From positions 1 to 55,035 of the forward strand of contig DJMN01000070.1 in assembly GCA_002435385.1 (NCBI GenBank): a stretch of 55,035 nt of DNA, given 5' to 3'. The stretch comes from Patescibacteria group bacterium UBA6489. GTDB taxonomy: Bacteria > Patescibacteriota > Gracilibacteria > BD1-5 > UBA6164. Both the position numbers and the translations under genes were made by a program. Of this stretch, positions 1-9,275 are shown piece after piece (position 1 is the first letter of the stretch; each line of letters opens with the position of its first letter). Below the pieces are notes generated by a model, which had not been told where the DNA came from, made no database searches, and saw nothing but the letters and a program-made list of their open reading frames with translations.

Positions 1-20
1 ACACTTTAATGCACACTCCC

Positions 21-50
21 ATAACTCCAGATTTATCTGGAGTTATTTTT
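21..50 (+). terminator. Rho-independent terminator, plus strand
   Basis: A near-perfect inverted repeat (TAACTCCAG / CTGGAGTTA, short AT loop) is followed by a T run on the plus strand. It would end a plus-strand gene lying to the left of the window. It overlaps the 3' end of aspS on the other strand, so the two units converge here. Confidence 0.7.
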
Positions 51-1833
51 AATTTAAGTCCTCTTCTTTTACCTCTATATGTAACTCATCTAATTGAGCT
101 TTATCAACTATAGAAGGTGCATTCATCATGGTATCTTGTGCCTTACCTGATTTAGGGAAAGCGTAGATTTCTCTAATATTGTCTTCATCTTTTAGTATCA
201 TCATAAATCTATCCATACCTATTGCAAAACCTCCATGTGGTGGTACTCAGTATTGGAAGGCTTCATACATAGCTCAAAATTTTTCTTTTACTTCTTCTTC
301 TGTTCTTCAAACCATTTCAAATGCTTTAACTAAAGTTTCTATATCGTGGTTACGGATAGAACCAGAAAGTACCTCAAATCAGTTACAAGATAAATCATAT
401 TGAACTCACTTTATAGATAGTAAATCTTTGTTCTCAAATGCACTTAATCATCATTTTGGCATAGAGAAAGGATTATGTTCAAAATCTATACTTCAATCAA
501 TTTCGCTTTCACTAAACATTGGAAAATCTGTTATCCAACAGAATGCAAGAATATCTTTATTTGTTAGACCAATTAGGGATTCTAAGTGAATTCTAAATCT
601 TCCCATATAATTTAAAACTGTGTTTTTCTCTCAAGCTCAGAAAAAAACTACATCTCAAACTTTTAAGTCAGTTCTACTGATTATTTCATTTAAATCTTCT
701 TCTGTAAAAAACTTGTTTAGAGGTCATTTAAGTCAGTCTTCTTTCATTTGAAAATAACCAAGTCCTTGAGCTCCATATTGTCTAACGTATTTTTCAAAGT
801 TTTTCATCTGAGTTTTTGAGAATAGGTTATCTCAATTAGTAACTTTTAATGCTTTTATTCTATTTTGTTCTTTGTATTTTGCTATACCTGAAAATATTTC
901 ATTTGTAGATTTTTCAAATATATCCATAACATCTACGAGTTCCATATCATATCTTAAATCTGGTTTATCACTACCATAAGTTTCCATAGCTTCATCATAG
1001 GTCATGCTATGAAATTTTCATCATAGAATAGTTTTACTTGTTAATGCTTCTACAACATCTGCCATATAAGATTCAACAACTTCAAAAATATCTTTTTGGT
1101 CAACAAAACTCATTTCACAATCTATTTGATAGAATTCACAAGCATGTCTATCTGCTCTAGGATCTTCATCTCTAAAACAAGGAGCTACCTGGAAATATTT
1201 ATCAATTGAACCAACCATAAGCAGTTGTTTATATTGTTGAGGAGCTTGTGGTAAAGCATAAAATTTACCAGGATTTATTCTTGAAGGAATTAGATAATCT
1301 CTAGCTCATTCTGGTGAACTAACTGTAAATATAGGAGTTTGTACTTCTAAAAAATCTTTTTGAGAAAACCAATTTCTAGTAAAATTTAAAAATTTACTTC
1401 TAAATAGTACATTATCAAGTACAGGTTTTCTTCTAAGATCAAGGTATCTGTGTTTTAATCTAATTTCTTCATTTGCTTTAGTAAATTCATCTATCTCAAA
1501 AGGAGGAGTTTTAGATTTACTCAGCATTTTAGCCTTATTAACTATAACTTCTATTTTTCAGGTTTCTAAATTTTTGTTTTCTTGTCATTCAGGTCTACTT
1601 CTAACTTTTCATTTGATTTGGATAACATATTCACTTCTAAATTTATCTGCTTTTTCCCATGATGTTTTATCATCTTCTGGATCAAAAACGATTTGAGTAA
1701 GTCCATATCTATCTCTTAAGTCTATAAATATAATTCATCCATGGTCTCTCCAGTTGCTAACCCAACCACAAAGCTTTACTTCTTCTCAGATATTATCTTT
1801 TCATAACTCTCAGCAAGTGTGTGTTCTTAACAT
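49..1833 (-). CDS. aspS: Aspartyl-tRNA synthetase, UGA=Gly
   Basis: Class II aminoacyl-tRNA synthetase that charges tRNA-Asp in the cytoplasm. The 594-residue product has the usual bacterial AspRS length. It opens with MLRTHTCGELG, the anticodon-binding OB fold, in which both glycines after Cys are TGA. Motif 2 (FRDED then RADR) lies near residue 220, and motif 3 (YGVPPHGGFAIGMDR) near residue 535 with its first Gly also TGA. The tail AFPKSGKAQDTMMNAPS matches the family C-terminus. The ATG at 1833 is right because the conserved RTHTCG begins at residue 3. The gene is monocistronic as far as seen and divergent from the di-iron genes. The GatCAB-type insert makes it a bacterial-type enzyme; I did not try to decide whether it is discriminating. 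Confidence 0.96.
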
Positions 1834-1994
1834 AAATATAATTATTACAAAATATAATATTACTTTATTATATAAAAAAAGTAGAAAAGACAAGAGGAAG
1901 TCTCTTAAAAAATTTATTTTATTGTTTCCTAGATTTGTTTAATTATGAGATTTGTGATATTATTATATAGAATAATAATTAATAATTTATAAAA

Positions 1995-2537
1995 ATGGTA
2001 GAAGAAAAATTTGAGAAAATGTCTACAGAGGAAATTATTAACTATATAACTGTTACTTTTCATGAACCTATAAAAAAATTTTTTGAAGAAATGACTCCTA
2101 AGATTGATAAAATTGATAAAGAGTATTCTTGAAAATATTCTAAAATAGATTTATTGAAGGAGTTATATACCCAATTTCATAGGGAATTAATGAAGCATTT
2201 AACAAAGGAAGATTTAGAAGTATTTCCTTCTGTTTTAAAATACGAAAAAGTTTTAGAGGATGGTCTAGAAATTCAAAAGAATAAAGAGGTTGAAAAGATT
2301 ATAAATCAAATAAAAATGCAGAATGATCATGTTGAATTCCAGTCGTATTTTTATAGTATAATAGATTTACTAAATTCTACAGATATGAATTGAAAATGAA
2401 TAGAAGATTTTGAATATGTAAAAGATAAATTTATTACCATGTGAGAGGAAACTAAGGTTCATTCAATGTTAGAAAATACATATATTTATCCTAAGGGAGT
2501 TTTGTTGCAAAAAAAATTACAAGAGATGTTTTCTTAA
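1995..2537 (+). CDS. RIC/hemerythrin-like di-iron protein, copy 1
   Basis: A 180-residue protein of the RIC (repair of iron centres; YtfE/ScdA) and hemerythrin HHE group. Family members are four-helix bundles that bind two irons and act in nitric-oxide or oxidative stress. Candidate iron ligands are visible in the usual order: His in FHEPIKKFF (about residue 24), His and Glu around MKHLTKEDLEVFP, His in NDHVEF, and His/Glu in VHSMLENTYIYP. Two TGA codons (NGKG) are read as Gly. There is no N-terminal ScdA/DUF542 cysteine domain. It is followed 32 bp downstream by a paralogue on the same strand and ends in a shared terminator, so the pair is likely one operon. The exact substrate is not predictable. 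Confidence 0.75.
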
Positions 2538-2569
2538 AAAATTTTAATTCAATAATTTAACTACAACTT

Positions 2570-3094
2570 ATGGTAGAAGAAAGATTTAAAACTATGACAA
2601 CAAAAAAACTTGTTGATTATGTAGAAAAAATTTATCATGAACCTATAAAAATATTTTTTACAGAAGTTACTCCCCATGTAAACATAGTATCAAAAAAGTA
2701 TTCTGGTCTTGATAAATTACAAGAATCTTTTGTTTTATTTAAAAGAAATATTATTAATCATATTAATAGAGAGGAGGTTATAATCTTTCCTGCAATTATT
2801 GAATATGAGGAGATATACGAAAGAAAAGAAGATATGTTATTAACTTCAAGTGAAATAGAAAAAATAATAAATCAGGCTGATATGAAAAATGATCATAAAA
2901 GATTTGAAGATTTTATAGATAAAACACTTGAAAGCTTAAAGTCTGTAGAGGGGCAAGGTGATTTTTCATTAGATTTTGTTATAAATGGTTTTGAAAAATT
3001 TAAAAGAGATATACAAAAACATTGAGAGCTTGAAAATGAAACCCTGTATCCAAGGTGAACAGAACTTCAGCAGGAATTAAGAAAAATGATATAA
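2570..3094 (+). CDS. RIC/hemerythrin-like di-iron protein, copy 2
   Basis: A 174-residue tandem paralogue of the preceding gene; both start MVEE(K/R)F and keep the same ligand spacing. The ligands read YHEPIKIFF, IINHINREEVIIFP, NDHKRFEDF and KHGELENETLYP, where the Gly after His is TGA. The HEP motif, the HxxxE before IFP and the last HxxxExxxYP are the hallmarks of the RIC/hemerythrin-like fold. Divergence between the two copies is high, so the duplication is not recent; they could form a heterodimer (inference). The strong terminator that starts at the stop codon closes the operon. Confidence 0.75.
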
Positions 3095-3129
3095 AAAAGA
3101 GAAAACAAAATCTTGTTTTCTCTTTTTTG
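3094..3129 (+). terminator. Terminator of the di-iron operon
   Basis: A 16-bp AT-rich stem (AAAAAAGAGAAAACAA paired with TTGTTTTCTCTTTTTT, loop AATC) ends in a T run. It is symmetric enough to serve the convergent lexA-type gene as well. Confidence 0.75.
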
Positions 3130-3141
3130 TTTAATATTTGT

Positions 3142-3774
3142 TTATCCTAAATTGTAAACATCTATAACTTTTCAGTTTATTTCAAGATTGTCATTTTCTG
3201 ATAGGATTATAGGTTTGTGGTATTCATCTTTAGATTCTGGAACTAGGTAGATAGTTTTTCAGTCTTTTTTGTATTTTTTTAAAGTTGCTTTTCAATCAAC
3301 TATAAATAAGAAAGCATCTCTAGAATTTGGTGTATAATTTTCTTTTTTTATAAGTACGTAGCTTCCATTTTCTATATTTTTTCAATTTACTTCAAAGTTA
3401 TTCATACTTGTACCTTCAACCTTTAGTACAAAACAGTTTTCCCCTTTTCATGGAACCATTTTTTTTGATATAGGTAAACATCAATAATCACTTTGCTTTG
3501 CTTCAACTAATGGAGTTCCAGCATTTGCATATCATAAAATAGGTATATTTAGAGTAGTTTGTAATCCTACACTATTCCCTAATCTTATACCTCTGTATCA
3601 ATCAACTCTTGATAGAAATCATTTTTTTTCTAGAGCTTCTAGGTATTGAGTTACTCCCCTCTTTGATTTTTGTCAAAGGATAAGTCTAAGTTCTTCTATG
3701 GTTGGAGATTTACCATATTTTGCAATGAAATCTGTTATTTCATCTACAACTTTTTGTTGTTTTTCTGTAAGCAT
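3142..3774 (-). CDS. lexA: LexA-type SOS repressor / S24 autoprotease
   Basis: A 210-residue protein with LexA layout. Residues 1-65 form a winged-helix DNA-binding domain (MLTEKQQKVVDEITDFI, GKSPTIEEL), and the remainder is an S24 peptidase domain. The Ala-Gly self-cleavage pair is visible in YANAGTPL near residue 85. The nucleophile Ser is in VEGTSMNN near residue 121 and the Lys general base in GKATLKKY near residue 163, close to positions 84/85, 119 and 156 of E. coli LexA. Several glycines are TGA. LexA represses DNA-damage genes until RecA-ssDNA triggers its cleavage; that role is inferred from family. No other SOS gene lies beside it. Confidence 0.85.
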
Positions 3775-3788
3775 AGTTTATTGGTTAT

Positions 3789-3816
3789 ATACTAAGTATG
3801 AATAGAATATATACTT
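3789..3816 (-). promoter_or_regulatory. Possible autoregulatory operator/promoter of the LexA-type gene
   Basis: Just upstream of the ATG at 3774 sit the odd palindrome ATACTAAGTAT (3789-3799) and an overlapping interrupted repeat AAGTAT-N11-ATACTT (3794-3816). A weak promoter (TTGATT-N16-TATTCT on the minus strand) overlaps it. LexA proteins commonly bind a dyad in their own promoter. No known SOS box is matched, so this is tentative. Confidence 0.35.
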
Positions 3817-3836
3817 TTGAATAAAAATCAAATTTT

Positions 3837-4589
3837 TTATTTAATTTTCTTTCATCAGACTAGTAAATAGTCTATGACATTTTTTCAATTTTTTATTTTC
3901 CAAGATACATAGCTATCATCTCTGTGTTCTCTAAATTCATCTTCTATATCATGTCCTGTTCCCTCTTTTACAAAGAATCTATCAGCTCAAAAATCTAAAA
4001 TCATATCTCTGTATCAAGATGCATATAAGATGGCTCAAGTGTTATATGTTTCATCTATTATTCTTTCATTGACCATATTTTTATCATCAATTTTTCCTAT
4101 GTTATATATTGTTCAATCATCTCTATACCAAAAGGTTATATTGTCTCATTCTTTTATATTGTCATAAACGTATCCAGTATAACTTAATTCTACATTCTCT
4201 CATGTGTCTTTGTCTATATGAGATATCTTATATTCTGCTTTTCATCAATATATATTTTGTACTTCAGAATATATATATGTTCAAGTTTCTGGTTTTTCTG
4301 TTGATATATTTTTTATTGATTCTACGAAATTATTTTCATCAGAATTAAATTCTACATAAACTTTTTCTCATTCGGTAAATCTTGTGTCATTTATATCTAA
4401 TTTATAAGTTCTTAAATCATAATTCAATGTAACATAGTCTCCCCTAAAATAATCTCTTGGATCAACTGGTCTTATTTTCATAAATATTTCTTGTCCTGTA
4501 TTTAAAACATATTCATATCTAATTATAATGGTAAACAATAAAGCTATTTGAAATAGTATTATTAACCAAAAAGAAAGTGTTTTTTTCAT
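3837..4589 (-). CDS. GDYXXLXY-domain membrane-anchored protein
   Basis: A 250-residue protein with one N-terminal membrane segment (residues about 6-25, LSFWLIILFQIALLFTIII). It is followed by the signature RPVDPRDYFRGDYVTLNY around residue 50, which defines the GDYXXLXY family. The rest is a beta-rich extracytoplasmic domain with several TGA-coded glycines, ending LLVGGKKIK. Family members are typically encoded next to a DUF2157/DUF4401 multi-span membrane protein, and that partner lies 37 bp upstream here. The function of the pair is unknown. Confidence 0.85.
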
Positions 4590-4626
4590 AATATTTTTTT
4601 AAGAATGTAATTTATTTAAATGAAAA

Positions 4627-5805
4627 TTATTTTTCGATTTCTTCCATGATTTTTTTTCTTTTTCTTTCTAAAATGAAAGAAGATAGTAAAAGTATGACTC
4701 AAAATCAAATAAAGAAAAGAGATCTTTCCATCATTTCAAAGAACCAATCAAAATATTTAGCAAGAATAAATATTATAAAGAAAAAGGTTCAGAAATTTAT
4801 GTATGATGGAATCTTCTTTTTTATTCATAGGTATATTAGATACATTATCATTCAGAAGAATAATAGATTTGAAAATATTATGAATCATATATCTTTGTAA
4901 GATACTTGTATTAAATCAGTATAAACTAAAGAGTAGAAAAATAAAACTAGTATTATTCAAATAATTCAAGAGTCTTTTTTGAAATCAAATTTTTCAAATT
5001 TAATCTTAAATAAACTGAATAGTGCTATAGATATAGCTAAAAGTCACCATATAATTTGTACAGGAAAACTATCTCATAAATTGTAACTTGTCCACATATC
5101 ATCAAAAGTGAATGTAAAAAATGCTATATATAAGCCAAAGATTCATACTATTCTATACCAGAAAGAAAATTTTTCTAATAGTCATTTATGTAAATTTGAA
5201 AGCATTAAAAATAATATGCTTATAGAGGAAATAGTTAATGTTACGTCAAATCATTCTATATCATAGTGTGTTTCTTCTAAGTATCAAAATATAAAACAAT
5301 AAAACAGTATAAAAGATAGAACAAGTAAAGGTCTGAATTTTATACCATATGCAAGAGGTAGAACTCAAATCAACCATAAGAACATAGCTTGATAGAAGCT
5401 TCCTCATAGGTTGTATATTTGTCATATTAAAAATATTCCAGAGCCATAGAATATACTTCAAAGAAGTATAAAGGCGTATCCTGTTTTTAAGTATTGCTTT
5501 TTTATGTAAACTAAATAATAACCTGTAAAATAAGCTGTTATTATAGATGTTAGAATTAAACAGGTTTTGAATAAGTTACTTATATTATCCCGATTTGCAG
5601 CAAAAAATAGTATTATTCAAAGTCATAGAAGAACAGAACCAATTATACTTAAATAAGTTATAAATATGTTTGATTTGGCTCAATCTAGTTTTTGATTTTT
5701 GTAATATGATTTTATGTTTTCTGAGATTTTATCTGAGATAACATCTTCTTCTTCCAGTGTTTTTAGTTCTGAAAAAAGGTATTTTATAAAACTTTCTCTA
5801 TTCAT
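4627..5805 (-). CDS. DUF2157-type multi-span membrane protein
   Basis: A 392-residue integral membrane protein. About 65 residues of cytoplasmic helix (MNRESFIKYLFSELKTLEEE) are followed by roughly ten hydrophobic segments and a basic tail ERKRKKIMEEIEK. The N-terminal helix, the ANRDN-like loop after the first segment (FFAANRDNISN) and the association with a downstream GDYXXLXY gene all match DUF2157. The two genes form an operon with a 37-bp gap. Function is unknown; the pair is conserved in many bacteria and has been assumed to form a membrane complex. Confidence 0.8.
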
Positions 5806-5911
5806 ATTTTGAAGATTATAAAATAATATAATGAAACTGTTCTCGATTTTTTGTTTTTGTATTTATATAAGGAGATAATATTTAGAATAATTTAATAATC
5901 AAATTTCAAAT

Positions 5912-5951
5912 AAAAAAAACTAGAGAATTTTAAGGTTCTCTAGTTTTTTTT
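5912..5951 (-). terminator. Bidirectional terminator after the acidic exported protein
   Basis: Stem AACTAGAGAA / TTCTCTAGTT flanked by eight A and eight T bases lies 13 bp beyond the stop codon of the acidic protein gene. Confidence 0.8.
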
Positions 5952-5963
5952 AGGTTGTAGAAA

Positions 5964-6650
5964 TTATCTTCTCATACCTGGTTGTCTTCATCCTTTTCTT
6001 TGTTGAGCAGCTTCTTTTAGTATAGCTTCATCTTCTTCTGTTAATTCTTCTCCAGCTTCTTTTTTCTCTAAAACAGTTTTTACTTCTTCCATTTTAGCTT
6101 CCATTTCTTCCCTTTTCTCCTTAGCTTCTGCTCTAGCTTCTATTATTTCAGTTCTAATTTCTTCTTCATCGTCAGTTAATTTTTCTCCTGCTAGTAATTT
6201 ATCTATAACTCCTTCCCTAGCCTCCATTTCCTCTCTTTTCTCTTTCATTTCAGCTTCTCTTTCTTCTCTTTTCTTTTCAAAGAATTCTTTTTTCTCCTCA
6301 TCTGTCATATTTTTTACTTCTTCTTTTTCCTCATCAGTTAGATCATTCATCATAATTCATTCTCCTGCTCTTGGTCATCTCATAGATTTATTTCTTATTT
6401 TTGCAGCTTCTTCTAATTTTGTTTCTTCTTCACTAGTTAATTCTTCTCCATTTTTCTTTTTTTCTATAATGGTTTTTACTTCTTCCATTTTAGCTTTCAT
6501 TTCTTCTTTTTGCTCTTCTGTTAATTCTGGTCTAACGATTCCTGCTCTTGCAGGTTGTGCGTTTACTTCATTGTTAGCATAAGAGTAAGATAGTCCAGCT
6601 GCTGTAAGTCAAATAAGTGAAGCAGCTACAAGTATATTTTTAGTTTTCAT
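5964..6650 (-). CDS. Exported Glu/Lys-rich helical repeat protein
   Basis: A 228-residue low-complexity protein. Residues 1-25 form a clear signal peptide (MKTKNILVAASLIGLTAAGL, then SYSYA). The mature part is almost entirely charged helix built from repeated modules of the type EEMKAKMEEVKTIIEKKKNG followed by EELTSEEE, seen at least three times, with DLTDEEKEEVKN variants. The tail is GGRQPGMRR. The pattern resembles periplasmic Spy/CpxP-like or other metal- or protein-binding helical proteins, but no specific LTXXQ motif pair was identified, so I assign no function. It is transcribed alone, with a roughly 230-nt leader and an upstream box shared with the ferredoxin lipoprotein gene. Confidence 0.8.
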
Positions 6651-6881
6651 ATTAATTTAGGTTTAAAAAATAAATAGTTATTTATTTAGTTACAAAGCTG
6701 TGTTTTCAAAGATATAATTTTCTGGCTGCAGCCCAATTATTTTTTTTATCTTATCAAAACAGATTCGTTTTCTGTTTTACATTTTTTAAGATATATTGAT
6801 TTATTCTTTTGTTACTTTTATCAATTCTTAAAAAAAATGTAATTTCGTTTGCAAATGTTGTTTTTCAACTTTGCACTTGCT
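6651..6881 (-). other. Long leader of the exported acidic protein gene
   Basis: There is no open frame here. The stretch lies between the putative -10 at 6882-6887 and the ATG at 6650. It holds a perfect GGCTGCAGCC palindrome (about 6723-6732) and several A/T runs. The length would allow a riboswitch or sRNA target, but I recognise no known class. Confidence 0.35.
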
Positions 6882-6913
6882 ATTATAATAATTCAAGTTA
6901 AGAAGTGTTTAAG
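6882..6913 (-). promoter_or_regulatory. Promoter with tandem CTTAA activator box (acidic protein)
   Basis: On the minus strand CTTAAACACTTCTTAA (6898-6913) holds two CTTAA elements starting 11 nt apart. It is followed by 10 nt and then TATAAT (6882-6887). The same arrangement with the same spacing occurs at 7669-7700. Tandem elements one helical turn apart that replace the -35 are typical of OmpR/PhoB-family activators. Confidence 0.55.
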
Positions 6914-6940
6914 AAAAGAATAATTTATTTTTTAAACTTT

Positions 6941-7177
6941 CTAAAAACAAAAAACAAAGGGTGAGAACCCTTTGTTTTTTTCTACTGACGATGTTATCTT
7001 AACCCCATTTATGCAGGTCTGATATGGACTTGGTCGAGGATTTACTCTTCTATCATTTTTTTGTACTTCCACCCTCTTGTCCTGAATCTCTTTCCAGGTT
7101 GGGGTACCATGGGCCCCCACAATAGAAGGGAAAAGAGCAGTGATAATGGCGGTCAAGGTAATGATTTTAAGATCCAT
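6941..7177 (-). CDS. Small exported protein, non-recoded mini-gene 1
   Basis: A 78-residue ORF starting MDLKIITLTAIITALFPSIV, then GAHG: a signal peptide with a probable cleavage after GAHG or GA. The short charged mature region (WKEIQDKRVEVQKNDRRV) contains one Cys (YQTCING). It stands out from its neighbours: an AAGGAG Shine-Dalgarno 8 nt before the ATG, higher GC, all four glycines coded GGN and none TGA, and its own promoter and terminator. The stop codon lies beyond the terminator hairpin, so the last residues are encoded by the stem, which is odd. No family is recognised. Confidence 0.6.
   Translation of the reverse strand: MDLKIITLTAIITALFPSIVGAHGTPTWKEIQDKRVEVQKNDRRVNPRPSPYQTCINGVKITSSVEKNKGFSPFVFCF
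6950..6981 (-). terminator. Terminator of mini-gene 1
   Basis: A 13-bp stem (AAAAACAAAGGGT / ACCCTTTGTTTTT) with GAGA loop and T tail. It overlaps the 3' end of the ORF. Confidence 0.75.
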
Positions 7178-7239
7178 GTGTAGTTCTCCTTTTTTTGTTA
7201 GTAGTCTACAAAGGTAGTAGACCTTTAAATTGTACAGGA

Positions 7240-7267
7240 ATTATATATAGTATTTTACAAAAAGCAA
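7240..7267 (-). promoter_or_regulatory. Sigma-70-type promoter of mini-gene 1
   Basis: TTGCTT (7262-7267), 16-nt spacer, TATAAT (7240-7245) on the minus strand, about 60 nt before the ATG. The leader contains the repeat GTCTAC-N7-GTAGAC. Confidence 0.6.
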
Positions 7268-7291
7268 CTTTATTTTATTTTTTTAGAAAAA

Positions 7292-7615
7292 CTATATTTC
7301 TTCCCTACTTATTGCTTTAACTGGACAGCTCCTTATAGCATTATCGATTTTAGTAGAATTTATATTGTTTTGGCTGATGACTTCTGCTTTATATGTTTCT
7401 ACATTTAGTTTGAAGTTTTCAGGTGCTATTCTTATACATTTTCAACATCAGATACATCTTTCACTTACTGTTAATGAAGTTTCTTTTTTAATAACACTTG
7501 TATCTACTTCTGTAGTATTACTATCTTTTTGATTCGTGGTTACTGGTGTTGCATCTTTTGTACAAGACGTAAGAATCCAAATAAGCAAAAGTGGAATTAA
7601 GATTTTCTTTTTCAT
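7292..7615 (-). CDS. Lipoprotein with a ferredoxin-like iron-sulphur domain
   Basis: A 107-residue protein. The N-terminus MKKKILIPLLLIWILTSC is a lipoprotein signal with lipobox LTSC (lipidated Cys18). A Thr/Asn/Asp-rich linker follows, then a single-cluster ferredoxin motif: RCIGCGKCI near residue 60 and SCPVKAI near residue 96. The Gly of CIGC is TGA, which restores the CxxCxxC spacing. Clan members bind one [4Fe-4S] or [3Fe-4S] cluster and carry single electrons; here the protein would sit on the outer face of the membrane. It follows the haem-type membrane protein gene but has its own promoter box. Confidence 0.85.
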
Positions 7616-7668
7616 TATTTGTATTATTATAATATAAAGTTTTATGTGATTCTTAAGAATCTACTTTA

Positions 7669-7700
7669 ATTATATGAGTTTAGATTAAGAGGTGTTTAAG
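7669..7700 (-). promoter_or_regulatory. Promoter with tandem CTTAA activator box (ferredoxin)
   Basis: CTTAAACACCTCTTAA (7685-7700, minus strand), 10-nt gap, TATAAT (7669-7674). It differs from the box at 6898-6913 at one base and has identical spacing to the -10. The box overlaps the stop codon of the upstream gene. Confidence 0.55.
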
Positions 7701-8265
7701 ATTTATTTTTTTGTCTTTTTATTTTTAGAAAATGAGCTAGTAGGTATATTGTAGAGTAAGTTATTGCTATAATAATCATAGTAGTTTCTTTCTCTGGACT
7801 TATTAATCCTATGTGAACTAGTGTGGCAAAGAACATAATGTATGCTAGGGATTGTAATCTTTTCCAATTTTTTCAACCTAATGTTTTCATAGAAAAAATA
7901 TTAGATGTTAGGGTTAGTGGTATTGCTACGATGAATGCAACTATTCCCCATGCCATTGAGTTATTTAGGTTCCATATGTTTTTATCTATCATCATTGTTA
8001 TTGGAAGTTTTGTTTGTAGAAAGTATCATATGCTGTGTACTATTGCAAAAACTCATGTTAGTATTCATAGTTCTTTTCTCATTCATACTATTTTTGCTAG
8101 TATTGTTTGTTTTGAGAATATGTCTTTTATTGGTCTTGAGAACATAACTATTAGTAGTAGGTAGAATGCTATGTTTCAGAATTCTATGTATGTTTGTGGT
8201 TCTAGAATTACTAGGAATCATAGTATAGATATGTAAGGGATGTATTTTTTTATTTTTAGTAGCAT
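7696..8265 (-). CDS. YedZ/MsrQ-like ferric-reductase-type haem membrane protein
   Basis: A 189-residue protein with about six transmembrane segments, matching the ferric-reductase-like transmembrane domain in length and pattern. Diagnostic stretches are RKELGILT with VFAIVHSIGYFLQ (His near residue 75) and LGWKNWKRLQSLAYIMFF with LVHIGLI (His near residue 150). These correspond to the RRxLGL, WKxLHRLxY and LxH motifs that hold b-type haems in MsrQ/YedZ. Glycines in these motifs are TGA. MsrQ passes electrons to the periplasmic methionine-sulphoxide reductase MsrP; no msrP is seen here, and the ferredoxin lipoprotein next door is a plausible alternative partner (inference). It is last in a co-directional run with SGNH and rhodanese genes (gaps 17-24 bp). 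Confidence 0.75.
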
Positions 8266-8283
8266 AAATTTATCTTTTATTTA

Positions 8284-8889
8284 TTAAAAACCTTTATTTA
8301 AAAACTCTTTGACTCTCTCATAAATCTTTCTATGTCATTCTTCATTTGGATGAAGTCCATCACTCAAATCATCATACTCCAAGCAATCAAATAAATACAA
8401 ATACCCAAAATCATTTTTTGAAGCAAAATCCTTTATAATATCATCAAATTCTTTAATTCTATCATTTTTGTAACATTTTCAAGTAGTAGACCAAGGAAAT
8501 GGTGAAACTAGTTTTTCATCAACTTTGGTTAATCATATGAAAGAAATATTGTCAGTATATTTCTTAGCTAAATCACCTAGTGTTTTTAGATTATTTTTGA
8601 ATTCTTCTAAAGAATAAGTAGTCTCTCAATTTTTCTTTATAACTGAGTCATTTATTCAGATTGCAAAAAATAATTGTAACTTATCATTGTATTTTTCAGT
8701 GAAAGCTTTTACTTCAATTTCAAATCTTTTTAATATATCAGGAATCTCATCTCAGCCTATTCATAGATTAGCAACTTCTATATCTGATTTTTGTTTCCAA
8801 AAATCTATTTTTAGTCTATTTCCCCAACCTCATAGTTCTGAGTCAAAACATCATTCTGTTATACTATCTCAAAAAATCAAAAGTCTCAT
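8284..8889 (-). CDS. SGNH/GDSL-family hydrolase
   Basis: A 201-residue cytoplasmic-looking SGNH hydrolase. Block I is LIFGDSITEG at residues 4-13 with both Gly as TGA (nucleophile Ser9). The block II Gly is in LGIGGDEIPD near residue 48, block III is AIGIND near residue 78, and block V is SDGLHPNEEGH near residue 178 (catalytic Asp/His). Family members are esterases, lipases or acyl-hydrolases with varied substrates, so the substrate is open. No signal peptide is present. It sits between a rhodanese gene and the haem protein gene. Confidence 0.9.
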
Positions 8890-8906
8890 AGTAAAATTAT
8901 TATTTT

Positions 8907-9251
8907 TTAATCTTGTTTTTTTCCTATATTTTCTCCTGCTACATGCCAAGCATTTATTCATCACTGTAAGTCTTTTACCCATGAAAATCAGATCTGTTGC
9001 ATGAAGTTTCTAGCGGTTAGTGTTCTATTTCAGTGAAAACAATATATTAGATATTTTTTATTTTTATCTAGTTCAGAAATCTGTGCTTCAAAATTAGGAC
9101 TTCAAAAAACTATGTATTTATCAGTATCTGGAATTATTCAATACATTTTCCATTCCATAGGTGTTCTTATGTCAATTAAGGTAGTATCACTATTCCCTAT
9201 TTCTTTTTTGAATTCTGTTACTGGAATTTGTTCAAAGTTGTTGCTATTCAT
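8907..9251 (-). CDS. Rhodanese-like sulphurtransferase, soluble
   Basis: A 114-residue single-domain rhodanese. N-terminal TEFKKEI is followed by LIDIRTPMEWKMYGIIP (the first conserved rhodanese block) and the active loop KKYLIYCFHGNRTLTA with the persulphide-forming Cys near residue 75. The C-terminus is QGGINAWHVAG. Glycines in the active loop and in QGG are TGA. It is 24 bp downstream of a second, membrane-anchored rhodanese with a similar core. Likely role: transfer of sulphane sulphur or thiol redox work. Confidence 0.88.
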
Positions 9252-9275
9252 ATATATGAGTTATTTATAATATTT

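Noticed and set aside
6720..6740. Riboswitch in the leader of the acidic protein gene
   Set aside because: Only a GGCTGCAGCC palindrome; no core motif of a riboswitch class I know.
7823..8164. 113-aa plus-strand ORF
   Set aside because: Antisense of the YedZ/MsrQ-like gene, whose motifs are clear on the minus strand.
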